A DNA stretch of 36,338 nt. Source: Streptomyces sp. CB02980 (lineage in GTDB: Bacteria; Actinomycetota; Actinomycetes; Streptomycetales; Streptomycetaceae). The notes under the pieces were generated by a model. It saw only the letters and a program-made list of their open reading frames with translations, searched no databases and was not told the origin of the DNA. The position numbers and the translations under genes are program-made. The stretch lies in the NCBI RefSeq assembly GCF_014451325.2, contig NZ_JACSCH020000001.1, forward strand, positions 84,746 to 121,083. Direction: 5' to 3'. Below are positions 22,930 to 32,833 of this stretch, in pieces; position 1 is the stretch's first letter; every line of letters begins with the position of its first letter.

Positions 22930-25900
22930 CCACATACACCTTCGCGTCCTGGGAGCGGGCCGGGGCCGCCGCCTCACTCGCCGACCCCGACACCCTGGTC
23001 AACACACTGCCCGTGCGGGGCTCGCTCGCGGCCACCGCGTCGGTGAACGGCCGTCCCGCGCAACCGGTTCCGGTCCCGCCGCTGCGGCTGTACGGGCCCG
23101 GCGATGTGCGGGCGATCGATCACAAGGAGATCGTGCGGCTCTTCCCGCTGCCCGGCACACCGGACGCGGAGACCACCAAGTTCCCGATGCTGGAGTTCGA
23201 ACGGGCCGAACTGCCCTGGTTGTTCACCCCGTTGGCACCGGGACCGACGGGCGCCCTGCGGCCCTGGCTCGCCCTGGTCTGCGTACCGTTCGCGGCGGGC
23301 CGGCCGCAGCGGGAGCCAGGCATCCACCTGCCCGTGCTGCGGGTCGACGGGACCGAACTGCCCGATCCGGCCTCACTGCACCTGTGGGCCCACGCACAGA
23401 CCCTCCCGGGGCACGAGACCGACCCCCGCCGGTCGGTCTCCCGGCTGCTCGCTCCTCGCCGGCTGCTGGCGCACACCGCCTACACCGCCTGTCTGGTCCC
23501 CTCCTTCGAGGTGGGGCGGCTGGCCGGGCTCGGCAAGGACGTCACCGGCGGGAATCTCGCGCCCGCCTGGACTCCGGGGGCCCGCTGCGAACTGCCGGTC
23601 TACTTCTCCTGGACGTTCTCCGCCGGCGAGGGCGGCGACTTCGAGACGCTGGCCGACCGGCTGCGGGCCCGCCCGCTGCCGCCGAAGGCCGGCCGGCGGC
23701 CGCTCGACGTGAGCCGCCCCGGGCTCTTCGCGACCGGTCCCGGGCCCGTCGTCCAGGAGGTGGAGAGCGCCCTGCGCGACCCGAACGCCCCGGCGCGCGA
23801 CCCGTGGCCGGTCGGCGAGCCGAGCGCCGAGTGGCAGCAGCGGCTCGCGAAGGCGCTGGTGCCGGTGGGGGACGGCACGGGTGACGAGGACCCCGACGTC
23901 CTGCCCCCGCTGTACGGCGGCTTCCACGCACTGCGGAAAGGGGCGGTCCCGGCGTCCTCGGGCTGGCTCGACACCCTGAACCTCGATCCTCGTTGGAGGG
24001 TGGCCGCCGGGCTCGGTGCCCGGGCCGTGCAGGCCGACCAGGAGCCGCTCATGGCCTCGGCGTGGCGGCAGCTCGCCGACGTACGGGCCGCCAACCGGCT
24101 GCTCGACCTGGCCCGGTTCGCCCGGCTGGTCGGCGGCCGACTGCATCTGCGGCACGTACGGCCGCTCTCCGCGGACGAGGTCCTGCGGCTGGCCACTCCC
24201 CTGCAGAGCCGTCTCGCGCTGACCGCGGACACCACGCTGTGGTCGTCGATCCGGGCGAGTCTGCTGCCGAACGCCATGGCCACCGTGGAGTTCCACCGCG
24301 CGGTGCGCCCGATGGGCGTGCTCAGCCGGCGGGTGGGGCTGATCGCCGGGCGGGCGGCGAACGCTCCGGAGCCGCCGTTCGCCACCGTGCTCGCCTCCGT
24401 CGCCGGTTCCCCCACCAGCCTCGCCGTGCCCCGGCGGGACCCGGACGGTGCGGTGGCGTTCGCGGTCGCACCCGAGCGGGTCGTGGCCCCGGAGCGGCTC
24501 GCCGCGGTACGCGAGGTCTTCGCGCCCGAGGACGGGGCACCGGACGCCTGGCGGCAGGTGGCGACCGAGGCGGCCCGGCGCTCCGTGCAGCGCGCGGTCA
24601 CCACCGAGCAGCTCGCCGCCACCCGCCCGCTCGCCGCGGTCTCGCTCAACCGTGCCTTCCGGCTCTCGGCTCTGCCCGAGGTCGCCGTCCCCGAGGGCTT
24701 CCTGACATCGACGAAGGTCACCTCGCACGGCGATCTGGTCTTCCCCAGCGGCCGGAGCGGTCCGGCCGGACTGGGCCTGCTCTCCGAGGCGAACGCCGCC
24801 GCCTCGGCCCCGGGCCGGTTCACCGGCGCGTTCGACGGGCTCTGGGACGGGGAGGAGGCGGGCGATCCCGCGGGCGCATGGCGGGGGAAGTGCGCCGGCA
24901 GCTGGGACATGGGCGCCGGTCGGTCGGGCGCCTGGAAGGGCGTCTACGAGGGCACATGGAGCAACGCCCCCGGGCAGGACGGCGGCGACCCCACCTGGAT
25001 CGCCCTGTACACCGGCACCTGGGAGTCCGGAGCGGAGCACGGTACCTGGCGCGGCGTGTGCACCGGCTCTTGGAGCCCGGAGAACATCAGCTCCGACGGC
25101 GTCTTCACCGGCACCTGGCAGTCCGCCGACCACCACGGCACGTTCCGGGGCGGTTGCCCGGGCAGCTGGGACTGGTGCAACGCCGATCCGACCACCGAGC
25201 TCTGGTGGGCGGACTGCTCCGGCGAGCTGCGGGTCACCGGCGAGGGACCCGGCCCCGAGCAGGAACCGTGGACGGCCGACGGCCTCAAGAACCTTGTCGA
25301 CACGTGGCACACGACCGGAAGCCTCGGCCTCGGCGTCTTCACCCACCCGGGACCGCTGGCGAAGCAGGGCGATCTGCTGCCCGCCCCGGCCGTGCTCGAC
25401 ACCCGTCCCGAGGACGTCAGGGACATGCTGGTCCAGGCGCACGACCGGGTGCTCGGGCCGTCGCACGCACCGCCGATCCCGGCACGGGACCCTTTCGCGG
25501 CCTCGCAGACCCAGCAGAAGATCGTGGATCTGACGGACCCCGCGGTCACCGTGCCCGCCGTCGTCGACACCCTCGTCGAACGTCCCGCGGGCACCGATCC
25601 GGAGGTTCCCGTGCAGTGGGCCCCGGTCTTCCACGACCCCATGTGGCCGCCGCTGTCGGCGCAGTCCAACGAGTGGATGTTCGCCGGTCTCCAGCACATT
25701 CCGGCCGACACGGCGGTGCTCGCGCTCACCAACGCCCCCTTCGTCGCCGCGTACATGGCCGGGGCCAACCACGAGTTCGCGCGCGAGCTGCGCTGGCGCG
25801 AGTACCCGACCGACCAGCGCGGCACGTACTTCGCGTCGTTCTGGGGGCAGGCGAAGGATCTGCCGCCCCTGCACACGTGGCAGCGCGACCTGGCCCTCGG

Positions 25901-26459
25901 GACGCATCTGACCGCCCCGCCCGACCGGGTGGTCCTGGTGCTGCGCAGCGCCCTGCTGCGCCGCTACCCCGGTGCGATCATCTACGCTGCTCCGCTGCTC
26001 GGTACCGAACCGAACGAAGCCGCCGCCCGCCATCCGATCTTCCGGGGCGGCCTGGATCCCGACACGGCCATGATCGGTTTCGATCTCACCAAGACCGAAC
26101 TCCTCGCCTCGCCCTGGTGCTTCGTGATCGCGGAGCAGCCGACCGAGCCCCGGTTCGGGCTCGACGACCCGCCGGACAACGCGCTCACCGACCCTCCGGC
26201 GCCCGGGGTCTGGGGCCGCCCCTACACCGCGCCGCCCAACACCCCCAGTACGGCGGACGACTGGAACAACCTCGACTGGAGTCATCTCTTCGACTCCAAG
26301 GCGGCCTATCTGGCCGCGACCCACGCCCCGGGGAGCCTGCGGACCAACGTCGCCCACGACGGTCTCGTGTGGGGCGCGAGCGCCGCCGGGACCGCCCGCC
26401 AGTGTTTCCAGCAGCCCGTCAGGGTCGTCCTGCCGGCCGCACGCCTCCTGTCCCCCTGA
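22926..26459 (+). CDS. operon protein 2: 1177-aa protein of unknown function with a G-x-W repeat insert
   Basis: ATG 22926 overlaps the preceding stop (ATGA) and has GAGGTGAG just upstream. Residues 1-620 and 790-1177 look like one large globular protein, beginning TYTFASWERAGAAASLADPD. The C-terminal third contains NEWMFAGLQHIPADTAVLAL, ANHEFARELRWREYPTDQRG, TYFASFWGQAKDLPPLHTWQ and VVLVLRSALLRRYPGAIIYA, which I regard as conserved blocks of this unnamed family. Residues about 630-770 are an inserted array of short repeats (GxWxG…GTW, six or more copies, some with Cys: WRGKCAGSW, WKGVYEGTW, WRGVCTGSW). There is no signal peptide, membrane segment or recognisable catalytic motif. It is probably a structural or assembly component acting with its operon partners. 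Confidence 0.85.
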   Translation: MTTYTFASWERAGAAASLADPDTLVNTLPVRGSLAATASVNGRPAQPVPVPPLRLYGPGDVRAIDHKEIVRLFPLPGTPDAETTKFPMLEFERAELPWLFTPLAPGPTGALRPWLALVCVPFAAGRPQREPGIHLPVLRVDGTELPDPASLHLWAHAQTLPGHETDPRRSVSRLLAPRRLLAHTAYTACLVPSFEVGRLAGLGKDVTGGNLAPAWTPGARCELPVYFSWTFSAGEGGDFETLADRLRARPLPPKAGRRPLDVSRPGLFATGPGPVVQEVESALRDPNAPARDPWPVGEPSAEWQQRLAKALVPVGDGTGDEDPDVLPPLYGGFHALRKGAVPASSGWLDTLNLDPRWRVAAGLGARAVQADQEPLMASAWRQLADVRAANRLLDLARFARLVGGRLHLRHVRPLSADEVLRLATPLQSRLALTADTTLWSSIRASLLPNAMATVEFHRAVRPMGVLSRRVGLIAGRAANAPEPPFATVLASVAGSPTSLAVPRRDPDGAVAFAVAPERVVAPERLAAVREVFAPEDGAPDAWRQVATEAARRSVQRAVTTEQLAATRPLAAVSLNRAFRLSALPEVAVPEGFLTSTKVTSHGDLVFPSGRSGPAGLGLLSEANAAASAPGRFTGAFDGLWDGEEAGDPAGAWRGKCAGSWDMGAGRSGAWKGVYEGTWSNAPGQDGGDPTWIALYTGTWESGAEHGTWRGVCTGSWSPENISSDGVFTGTWQSADHHGTFRGGCPGSWDWCNADPTTELWWADCSGELRVTGEGPGPEQEPWTADGLKNLVDTWHTTGSLGLGVFTHPGPLAKQGDLLPAPAVLDTRPEDVRDMLVQAHDRVLGPSHAPPIPARDPFAASQTQQKIVDLTDPAVTVPAVVDTLVERPAGTDPEVPVQWAPVFHDPMWPPLSAQSNEWMFAGLQHIPADTAVLALTNAPFVAAYMAGANHEFARELRWREYPTDQRGTYFASFWGQAKDLPPLHTWQRDLALGTHLTAPPDRVVLVLRSALLRRYPGAIIYAAPLLGTEPNEAAARHPIFRGGLDPDTAMIGFDLTKTELLASPWCFVIAEQPTEPRFGLDDPPDNALTDPPAPGVWGRPYTAPPNTPSTADDWNNLDWSHLFDSKAAYLAATHAPGSLRTNVAHDGLVWGASAAGTARQCFQQPVRVVLPAARLLSP

Positions 26460-26471
26460 GGAGAACGACAC

Positions 26472-29400
26472 ATGACCGATCTCGGCGCACTGCGCCGGGC
26501 CGTGGCCGAGGCCGAGGAGCACCGTGCGCTCCTCGGTGCCCGGGCCACCGCCACCGACCGGCAGGCCGCCTTCACCCGCCTCGGCACGGCCCGGGGCGCC
26601 CTGGACGAGGGCGTGCGCACCTTCGCCGGGAGGGGGTTCGCGCCGCTGCTCGCCGGCCTGGATCCCGAAGTACCCCTGGTGCTCCTGCCCGTGCGGCTGG
26701 AGACCCGGGTGCGGCGGGACGGCGGCCAGGACAAACTGCTCGTTCGGATCTTCCCCGACGACATCCATGTCGAGTCGCACGAGCCGCACCCCACCGCGGG
26801 CGAGGTGCAGCAGGGCCGCCGCTACTGGCGGACGGTGTGGCGGGCCGGCCGCAGCGACAACGCGGACGGGGACCGGGCCCGGCTGCTCCTCGCCGCCTGG
26901 GGACAGCTGTCGGGCGCCGTCGGTGGGCAGCGGGCCCGCTGGCTCGTACGGCTGCTCACCCCCGTCTCGGACACCCGGCCGCCGTCGCCGCTGCCCGACT
27001 CCGCTCCGGATCCGGAGCCGTCCTGGCCCGAGGTCCCGGTCCGCGGGCGCGGGTGGAACCGGGCGGCGACCGCCTCGACCCTGCCGGACCTCTTCGTCGT
27101 ACGGGCGTACCAGGGCGAGGTGCTGGTCGGTGAGAAGGAGGGCGACCCGGTTCCGGACGTCGTGCAGGTCGGGCCCGACCCGGACGCGACGCCCGCGGAG
27201 GGCGAACCGCACCTCGACCCGGAGCTGCGCTGGCTGACGACCTTCTCCGAGGCGGAGAAGAAGGGGCTCGCCGTCACCGTAGCGCTGGACCGGGACGGTT
27301 ACGACCCGGCCAGGGAACCGCTGCTCACCCGAGTGGTCGCCTTCGGAGTGTCCGGCTCCCTCGGCCCCGAGGCCTCGGCGGGACGGCTCACCCGGCTGCT
27401 CGCCGACCGGGACGGGGACGGCGAGGCGGCGTTCGTACGGCAGGGAACGGCGACCAACAACACCCGGGACGAGGCCGGTTCCGCACCGCCGTCCCCGGAC
27501 GTGGACCGGCTGCTCGGTGCCTCCGGCCCCGCCGCGGCGCCCGACGAGTGGGCGAACTGCTCCCGCCTCGCGGCCGCGTTCGGCATTCCGGTGTCCGCGC
27601 TCACGGCCCTGCCCGGGGCCGACGAGCCGGAGCAGGCCGACGCGCGCGCCCTGCAGATGGCCCTGTGGAGCGCCACCGGGGATTTCTACCTCGACGAACT
27701 CCTGGAGAAGGACCGAGGAGGTACGGAGCTCACCGTCGACCGGTCCTGGCTGCGCCGCCACTACTACGAGAACGTACGGGCCCGGGGGCCGCTCCCTGTG
27801 CTGCGGGTCGGCAGGCAGCCGTACGGGGTGTTGCCGGTCACCGCCACAGCGCGATGGCAGTCCGACGGGCACGAGCCGTCGGGTCTGAAGGGGCTGCACC
27901 GCGTCCTCGGCGTGCTGCGCCCGTTCTGGGAGGTCGGTGTCGGCACCCTGCCCCGGGTCGGCGGCCCCGACCAGCCCGGAGAGACCCTCGCGCTGCCCAA
28001 GCCGGAACGTGACGTGCTGCGCGCCCTCGGGATGGCGCCGGTGTCGCGGACGGTGTCGGTGCGTTCCATCCAGGGCGGGCTCATGGCCTGTTTCAAGGAC
28101 GCCTCGCTCAGCATGAGCGGCATCAGCTTCGGCGGCACCGGGTACTGCGTCGGCGACACCCCGGAGGACCGGCACTCCCAGGCCCTCAACGCGGCGCTCG
28201 GCATCGGCTATCGGCCGAAGATCGGCCACCAGATCAACGGCGCGGCCACCCGGCTGTGGCTGCCGTACGTCCGTCCGGCGACGCTGCCCGAAGGCACCGA
28301 CCCGGCGGACGACCTGATCGGGTTCCTGAACGGCGTCGTCGAGCGCTTCGAACTGCTCAGACTCACCATCCGCAAGGAGGAGGCGCGCACCCTCCTGGAG
28401 GCGCTGCTGCGGCACACCGCGAACCTGGAGTACGGGCGGGCCGCGTCCGGAGTCCGCGACCCGGACGCGCTGTGGCCCCGGCTGCGGTTCGCCGACGCCC
28501 TGCTCAACCCCACGCACGAGCTGAACACCCTCACCAGCGCCAAGCTGCTCGCCCGCCCCTTCACCCTGGGCAAGATCATGGCGCTGTCCGCGCCCACGAC
28601 CGTCGCGGACGGCGGGACCGATCGTGGCTCGACCGTGTACCGGACCATCCTCGACGCTCGTTCCTCCATGGCCGGGCAGGTCTTCGAGGCGGCGACCCGG
28701 CGCAACGGGGTACTCGGCCTGCTGGGCACGGAGCGGCCCTGGAGCGTGCGCCTGGCGGAGATCGACGCCGCGCTGCAGTACCTGGCCGGCCGGGTGAAGA
28801 CCTGGCAGGGCCGTAAGGAGGATCCCTTCGCCGCCATGGAGCGGCTGCTCGGCGAGTGCCTCGATCTCGTCTCCCACCGGCTCGACGCCTGGATCGGCTC
28901 CCTCGCCACCGCCCGCCTCCACGCGCTGCGCCGGCCGGACCGCCGCCCGACCGGGGTGGCACTGGGCGCGTACGGCTGGGTGGAGAACCTGACGCCCGTG
29001 AGCGTGCCGCGCAGCCGGGGATGGGTGCTCGCGCCCTCGCTGCCGCAGGCCGCCACCGCGGCCGTGCTGCACAGCGGCAACCTGTCGCACCCGGCCGACG
29101 CCGGCGCCTTCGCGGTCGACCTGTCCTCACGGCGGATGCGGGTCGCCATGGCCGTCCTCGACGGTGTCGCCCAGGGCCAGCCGCTGGGGGCCCTGCTCGG
29201 CTACCGGCTCGAACGGCGGCTGCACGACGAACGTGAACTGTCCGACGCACCCCTGGAGTTGGACCGGTTCATCGCTCCCCTGCGGGCCAAGTGGTCGGTG
29301 CAGAGCGTTCAGCACCCCGCCGCGGGAGCGCAGGAGTTCATCGGTGCCCACGACGTCACGGACGGCGCACGGCTCGCCGGGGTACCCGTGAGCGAGGTCG

Positions 29401-31106
29401 TCACGCACCTGCGAGCGAACTCGGGGGGCCCGGCGATGACCCCCGACGAGGAAGGGGCCGTACGGCGCCACCTGACCGCGCTCCGCGACGACCTCGACGC
29501 CGTCGGGGACCTGCTGCTCGCCGAGAGCGTCCACCAGCTGACCCAGGGCAATCCGGACCGCGCCGGTGCCACGCTGGATTCCCTCGCCGCGGGCGGGCCG
29601 CCGCCGCCACGGCCCCAGGTGCTCGACACGCCGCGGCGCGGCATCCCGGTGAACCACCGGGTCCTCGTCGTGGTCCCGGAGGGCTCGCCCCGCGCGGCGG
29701 GCTGGGACGGCGCCCAGCAGACCGCCCGGCCGAGGGCCGAGGCCGAACCCCTGCTCGACACCTGGGCCGGCCACCAACTCGGTGCCGCCCCCCGGATCAG
29801 GCTGCGCGCCGCGTGGCTGCGGCCCGGCCAGGAGGCCGGGACGGGCACGGCCACGGTCACCGAGCACACATGGCCACTCACCCGGCACTGCGCCCTGGAC
29901 GTGGTGGCGCTCGCCGCCGCAGGCCGGCTGCGGACCGTGCTGGAACAGGCGCTCCTGCCGCAGCAGCCGTCGACCGTGCCCGACGACGCTGTCCCCGTAC
30001 TGCTCCCCGGCCGGGCCTCGGGCTGGACCCGTACCACCGTGGACATCACCCAGCTGGAGGTGCTCGGTGCGACGGTCGCGGCCGTGCTCGCGGCCGCCCG
30101 GCCCGGCACCACAGCCGACCTGACACCCGCGGACGATCCGCCTCCGCCGGCCGCGGACCCGGAGTTCTCGGACCGCGCGCAGAAGGCCCTGGCCGGCCTG
30201 CGGGCGGCTGTGGGCGCGGCGGACCTGGAGGGCCTCGCCGCCTACGGGGTGACCGGGCCGCCGACCGGGCCGGCCGACGAGCAGGCCGACCAGCTGGCCG
30301 CCGCCCTGCGCGAGGCGAAGGAGCGGATCCGGCTCGCCGAGCAGGAGACGGCCGAGGGCGGACCGGGGGCCGCGGCCGAGGTCCTGGAGGCGGTGTTCGG
30401 ACCCGGCTTCCGGGCCGTGGGCCGGTCGGCCGCGCCCGCCACCGGTGCGCTGGACGCCTCGTTCGGCCCGGGGCTCGACCGCGGCGGCGACACCCGGCTG
30501 GTGCCGGGCGACTGGGCGGAGCTGATGGGCTCGGTGCGGCCGGGTACCGGCGCCCTGGCGGATCTGCTGCTGCACACCGGTGCCGCGGCGACGGGTACCG
30601 GCTACGCCCTGCGGATCGGGCAGGTGCCCTTCACGCCGGGCGACCGCTGGGTGGGCGCCCTGCGCAAACCCACCGACGAGGACAAACCGGCCACCGGTCT
30701 GCTGGTGCACGGCCCGGCGCAGCCGCTCGGAACGGGCAAGGCCGCCGTGCTCGTCGTCGACGCGTGGGCGGAGCTGATCCCTGCTCAGCGGCACACCGCG
30801 GGCGCCACGTTCCACTACGACGCGCCCGGGGCGCGGGCTCCGCAGGCGGTGCTGGTCGCGGTACCGCCGGTGGTCGGGGTGCCGTGGACTCCGGACGTGC
30901 TGGCCGCCACCGCCGACGAGGCGTTCGACCTGGCGAAACTACGGCTCGTGGACCTGGACGCGCTGGGCTGGCTGGGGCGTTACCTGCCGGCCGCGTATCT
31001 GCCTGAGGGGGCGATGGGGACGCAGCCCTCGGTGCACCTGCTCGACATCATGAAACGGCCGGACCTGGCCGACGTGATGAAGCAACTGATCAAGAAGGAG
31101 TCCTGA
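26472..31106 (+). CDS. operon protein 3: 1544-aa protein of unknown function
   Basis: This is the largest protein of the operon, starting 12 nt after the previous stop with GGAG upstream. An N-terminal helix (ALRRAVAEAEEHRALLGARA) leads into PLVLLPVRLETRV and LLVRIFPDDIHVESHEPHP (residues 69-107). A second recognisable block, PVLRVGRQPYGVLPVTATAR, lies near residue 440. The middle (about 500-1000) is mixed helix/strand. The last 500 residues contain helical linkers (ADQLAAALREAKERIRLAEQ) and end in a basic helix (MKRPDLADVMKQLIKKES). It is cytosolic by sequence, with no signal peptide, membrane helix, Walker motif or metal site visible. The FPDDIHV and RVGRQPYGVLP blocks suggest a conserved but uncharacterised family that travels with its operon neighbours. 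Its size and company suggest a scaffold or shell subunit. Confidence 0.85.
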   Translation: MTDLGALRRAVAEAEEHRALLGARATATDRQAAFTRLGTARGALDEGVRTFAGRGFAPLLAGLDPEVPLVLLPVRLETRVRRDGGQDKLLVRIFPDDIHVESHEPHPTAGEVQQGRRYWRTVWRAGRSDNADGDRARLLLAAWGQLSGAVGGQRARWLVRLLTPVSDTRPPSPLPDSAPDPEPSWPEVPVRGRGWNRAATASTLPDLFVVRAYQGEVLVGEKEGDPVPDVVQVGPDPDATPAEGEPHLDPELRWLTTFSEAEKKGLAVTVALDRDGYDPAREPLLTRVVAFGVSGSLGPEASAGRLTRLLADRDGDGEAAFVRQGTATNNTRDEAGSAPPSPDVDRLLGASGPAAAPDEWANCSRLAAAFGIPVSALTALPGADEPEQADARALQMALWSATGDFYLDELLEKDRGGTELTVDRSWLRRHYYENVRARGPLPVLRVGRQPYGVLPVTATARWQSDGHEPSGLKGLHRVLGVLRPFWEVGVGTLPRVGGPDQPGETLALPKPERDVLRALGMAPVSRTVSVRSIQGGLMACFKDASLSMSGISFGGTGYCVGDTPEDRHSQALNAALGIGYRPKIGHQINGAATRLWLPYVRPATLPEGTDPADDLIGFLNGVVERFELLRLTIRKEEARTLLEALLRHTANLEYGRAASGVRDPDALWPRLRFADALLNPTHELNTLTSAKLLARPFTLGKIMALSAPTTVADGGTDRGSTVYRTILDARSSMAGQVFEAATRRNGVLGLLGTERPWSVRLAEIDAALQYLAGRVKTWQGRKEDPFAAMERLLGECLDLVSHRLDAWIGSLATARLHALRRPDRRPTGVALGAYGWVENLTPVSVPRSRGWVLAPSLPQAATAAVLHSGNLSHPADAGAFAVDLSSRRMRVAMAVLDGVAQGQPLGALLGYRLERRLHDERELSDAPLELDRFIAPLRAKWSVQSVQHPAAGAQEFIGAHDVTDGARLAGVPVSEVVTHLRANSGGPAMTPDEEGAVRRHLTALRDDLDAVGDLLLAESVHQLTQGNPDRAGATLDSLAAGGPPPPRPQVLDTPRRGIPVNHRVLVVVPEGSPRAAGWDGAQQTARPRAEAEPLLDTWAGHQLGAAPRIRLRAAWLRPGQEAGTGTATVTEHTWPLTRHCALDVVALAAAGRLRTVLEQALLPQQPSTVPDDAVPVLLPGRASGWTRTTVDITQLEVLGATVAAVLAAARPGTTADLTPADDPPPPAADPEFSDRAQKALAGLRAAVGAADLEGLAAYGVTGPPTGPADEQADQLAAALREAKERIRLAEQETAEGGPGAAAEVLEAVFGPGFRAVGRSAAPATGALDASFGPGLDRGGDTRLVPGDWAELMGSVRPGTGALADLLLHTGAAATGTGYALRIGQVPFTPGDRWVGALRKPTDEDKPATGLLVHGPAQPLGTGKAAVLVVDAWAELIPAQRHTAGATFHYDAPGARAPQAVLVAVPPVVGVPWTPDVLAATADEAFDLAKLRLVDLDALGWLGRYLPAAYLPEGAMGTQPSVHLLDIMKRPDLADVMKQLIKKES

Positions 31107-31108
31107 CG

Positions 31109-32833
31109 ATGTTCGACGTCATGGCCTTCAACCAGTACCACCGCCTGGAACCGGTGGTACGGCCGAGCGGCACCGGCGGACAGCTCGACGAGTCACTGGC
31201 CGCCCGGGTGGCCGATCCGTTGTTCATGCTCGCCCGGCAGTGGCAGCTGGCGGAGTTCGCGGGCGAGGACGGCGGCTCGCCGGTGTGGTGCGAGATCGCC
31301 ACCGAGAGCACTCCGCTCGGCGCGTTCCGCCCGGCGGGTGGAGGGGCGGAGATCCCCCTGCCGAAGGGGGTTCCGCTGGAGTTCCTCGCGGAGGCGGGGG
31401 GCGCGCCCGGCGAGACCGCGAAGGCGCTGCCCCTGCGGGCCTCCGCCCGGGCCGGGCGGCGCTTCCTCGACACGTTGCGCACCATGAGCCTGTCGGACAC
31501 CGTCCTGGAGCAGATCGACGCCGCGGTACTGGCGAAGGCGCCGCTGCCCCGGCCGCCCGCGCAACCGGAGGAGGATCCGCTCCGGCGCGACCCCGGCGGG
31601 CGGGCGTTGCGCACGGTGCTCGCGGGCAGGGTGCCCGACGGGGTCGCGCTCGCCGGGCACTTGGACGACGGCTGGCGGCCTCCGGGGCTCTCCGGAGCGC
31701 AGCAGACCGCGTTCGACAAGGCAGCGGAGCTGTGGCTGGAGTGGTTCGCCGATCGGTACGGGGCACCGGTGCCGTCGAGTTGGGCCCGGGAGCGGCTCGA
31801 GCACCGGTTCGCCGTCACGGCCGAGCCGGGCGGGCGGGCCGTGACACTGACGGCCCCCGAATTCACCGGGGGCGCCGCCGACGCGTACCACTTCGACCTC
31901 GACGCCGGTACGACCCCGCTGCCCGCGCCGACCGGTGGCACGGCGAAGGGCGTACTGCCCACCCGGGTAACGTATCCGGGCATGCCGGCGGACCGCTGGT
32001 GGGAGTTCGAGGACGCGCGGGTCAACCTGCCCGCCGTCGGGGCGGGGGTGCCGGACCTGGCCCGGCTCCTCGTCGTCGAGTTCGCGAACATCTACGGCAA
32101 CGACCACTGGATGATCCCGCTGGACCTGGCCACGAGTGCGCTCCACCGGATCTCGAGGCTCACGGTCGTCGACACCTTCGAGGAGACCACGGTGGTCGGG
32201 CCGGCCGACCACGACGCCTGGTCGGTGTTCCGGCTGACGAACGCCCAGGACGGCAAGGCCGGGCCGCCGTTGCTGCCGCTGTTGCCGACCGCTTCGGCCC
32301 GCCTGGAGGGCACGGCCGTCGAGGAGGTGCTGTTCGCCCGCGACGAGATGGCCAATCTGGGCTTCGCGATCGAACGGATCGTGCAGAGCGCCACCGGCAG
32401 ACCACGGGTACGCGCCGACGAGCCATCGGACGCGGATCCGCAGGTGCCACCGACCGACCCGGCGGCGCTCGCCTACCGACTGCTCACCCCCGTGCCGGCG
32501 CACTGGATCCCGCTCGTGCCGGTGCCCCTTGAGACGGGATCGGCCGCCGTCTGCCTGCGACGCGGGCAGATTCCCCGCTTCGCGGCGAACGGTACGCGGC
32601 TGCCGCAGGTCAAGGCGGCCGGACGGATCCTGGAGCCGGAGGTGAAACGGGTGTCTTTCCGCGACGAGGAGATCCCCCGGTCGGGAGTGACCGTCACCCG
32701 CGTGCCGGTGGTGGCACGCGGTGAGGACGGCCGGGTCTTCCAGTGGGTAGGCCGCCGTGTGCGTGCCGGGAGGGGCGAGGCCTCCAGCGCCCTCGCGTTC
32801 GACGGAGCCGTACCACCGAAGGAGCAGCGGTGA
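31109..32833 (+). CDS. operon protein 4: 574-aa protein of unknown function
   Basis: This gene starts two bases after the previous stop, with GAAGGAG eight bases upstream, so the two are translationally coupled. The N-terminus (FDVMAFNQYHRLEPVVRPSG, then LARQWQLAEFAGEDGGSPVW at residues 41-60) is its most distinctive block. Other blocks include PGMPADRWWEFEDARVNLPA, ARLLVVEFANIYGNDHWMIP and LFARDEMANLGFAIERIVQS. The protein is soluble and mixed alpha/beta, and its C-terminus is strand-rich. I recognise no named domain. The aromatic pair DRWWEF and the NDHWMIP motif could be structural. Its end overlaps the WD40-like gene start as GTGA. Confidence 0.85.
   Translation: MFDVMAFNQYHRLEPVVRPSGTGGQLDESLAARVADPLFMLARQWQLAEFAGEDGGSPVWCEIATESTPLGAFRPAGGGAEIPLPKGVPLEFLAEAGGAPGETAKALPLRASARAGRRFLDTLRTMSLSDTVLEQIDAAVLAKAPLPRPPAQPEEDPLRRDPGGRALRTVLAGRVPDGVALAGHLDDGWRPPGLSGAQQTAFDKAAELWLEWFADRYGAPVPSSWARERLEHRFAVTAEPGGRAVTLTAPEFTGGAADAYHFDLDAGTTPLPAPTGGTAKGVLPTRVTYPGMPADRWWEFEDARVNLPAVGAGVPDLARLLVVEFANIYGNDHWMIPLDLATSALHRISRLTVVDTFEETTVVGPADHDAWSVFRLTNAQDGKAGPPLLPLLPTASARLEGTAVEEVLFARDEMANLGFAIERIVQSATGRPRVRADEPSDADPQVPPTDPAALAYRLLTPVPAHWIPLVPVPLETGSAAVCLRRGQIPRFAANGTRLPQVKAAGRILEPEVKRVSFRDEEIPRSGVTVTRVPVVARGEDGRVFQWVGRRVRAGRGEASSALAFDGAVPPKEQR

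Noticed and set aside
20227..22977. Antisense 916-codon frame opposite the DUF6603-like gene
   Set aside because: Arg/Glu/Gly-rich, with no domains and no ribosome site. It is a shadow of the plus-strand gene.
23993..27133. Plus-strand 1046-codon frame overlapping two operon genes
   Set aside because: It lies out of frame with both, is extremely Arg/Gly-rich, and crosses a clear stop/start junction.
23373..29090. Antisense open frame of 1905 codons across three operon genes
   Set aside because: It mirrors well-coded plus-strand genes with ribosome sites and overlapping starts. Its own product is low-complexity Arg/Gly/Pro/Glu sequence, as expected from GC-rich antisense.
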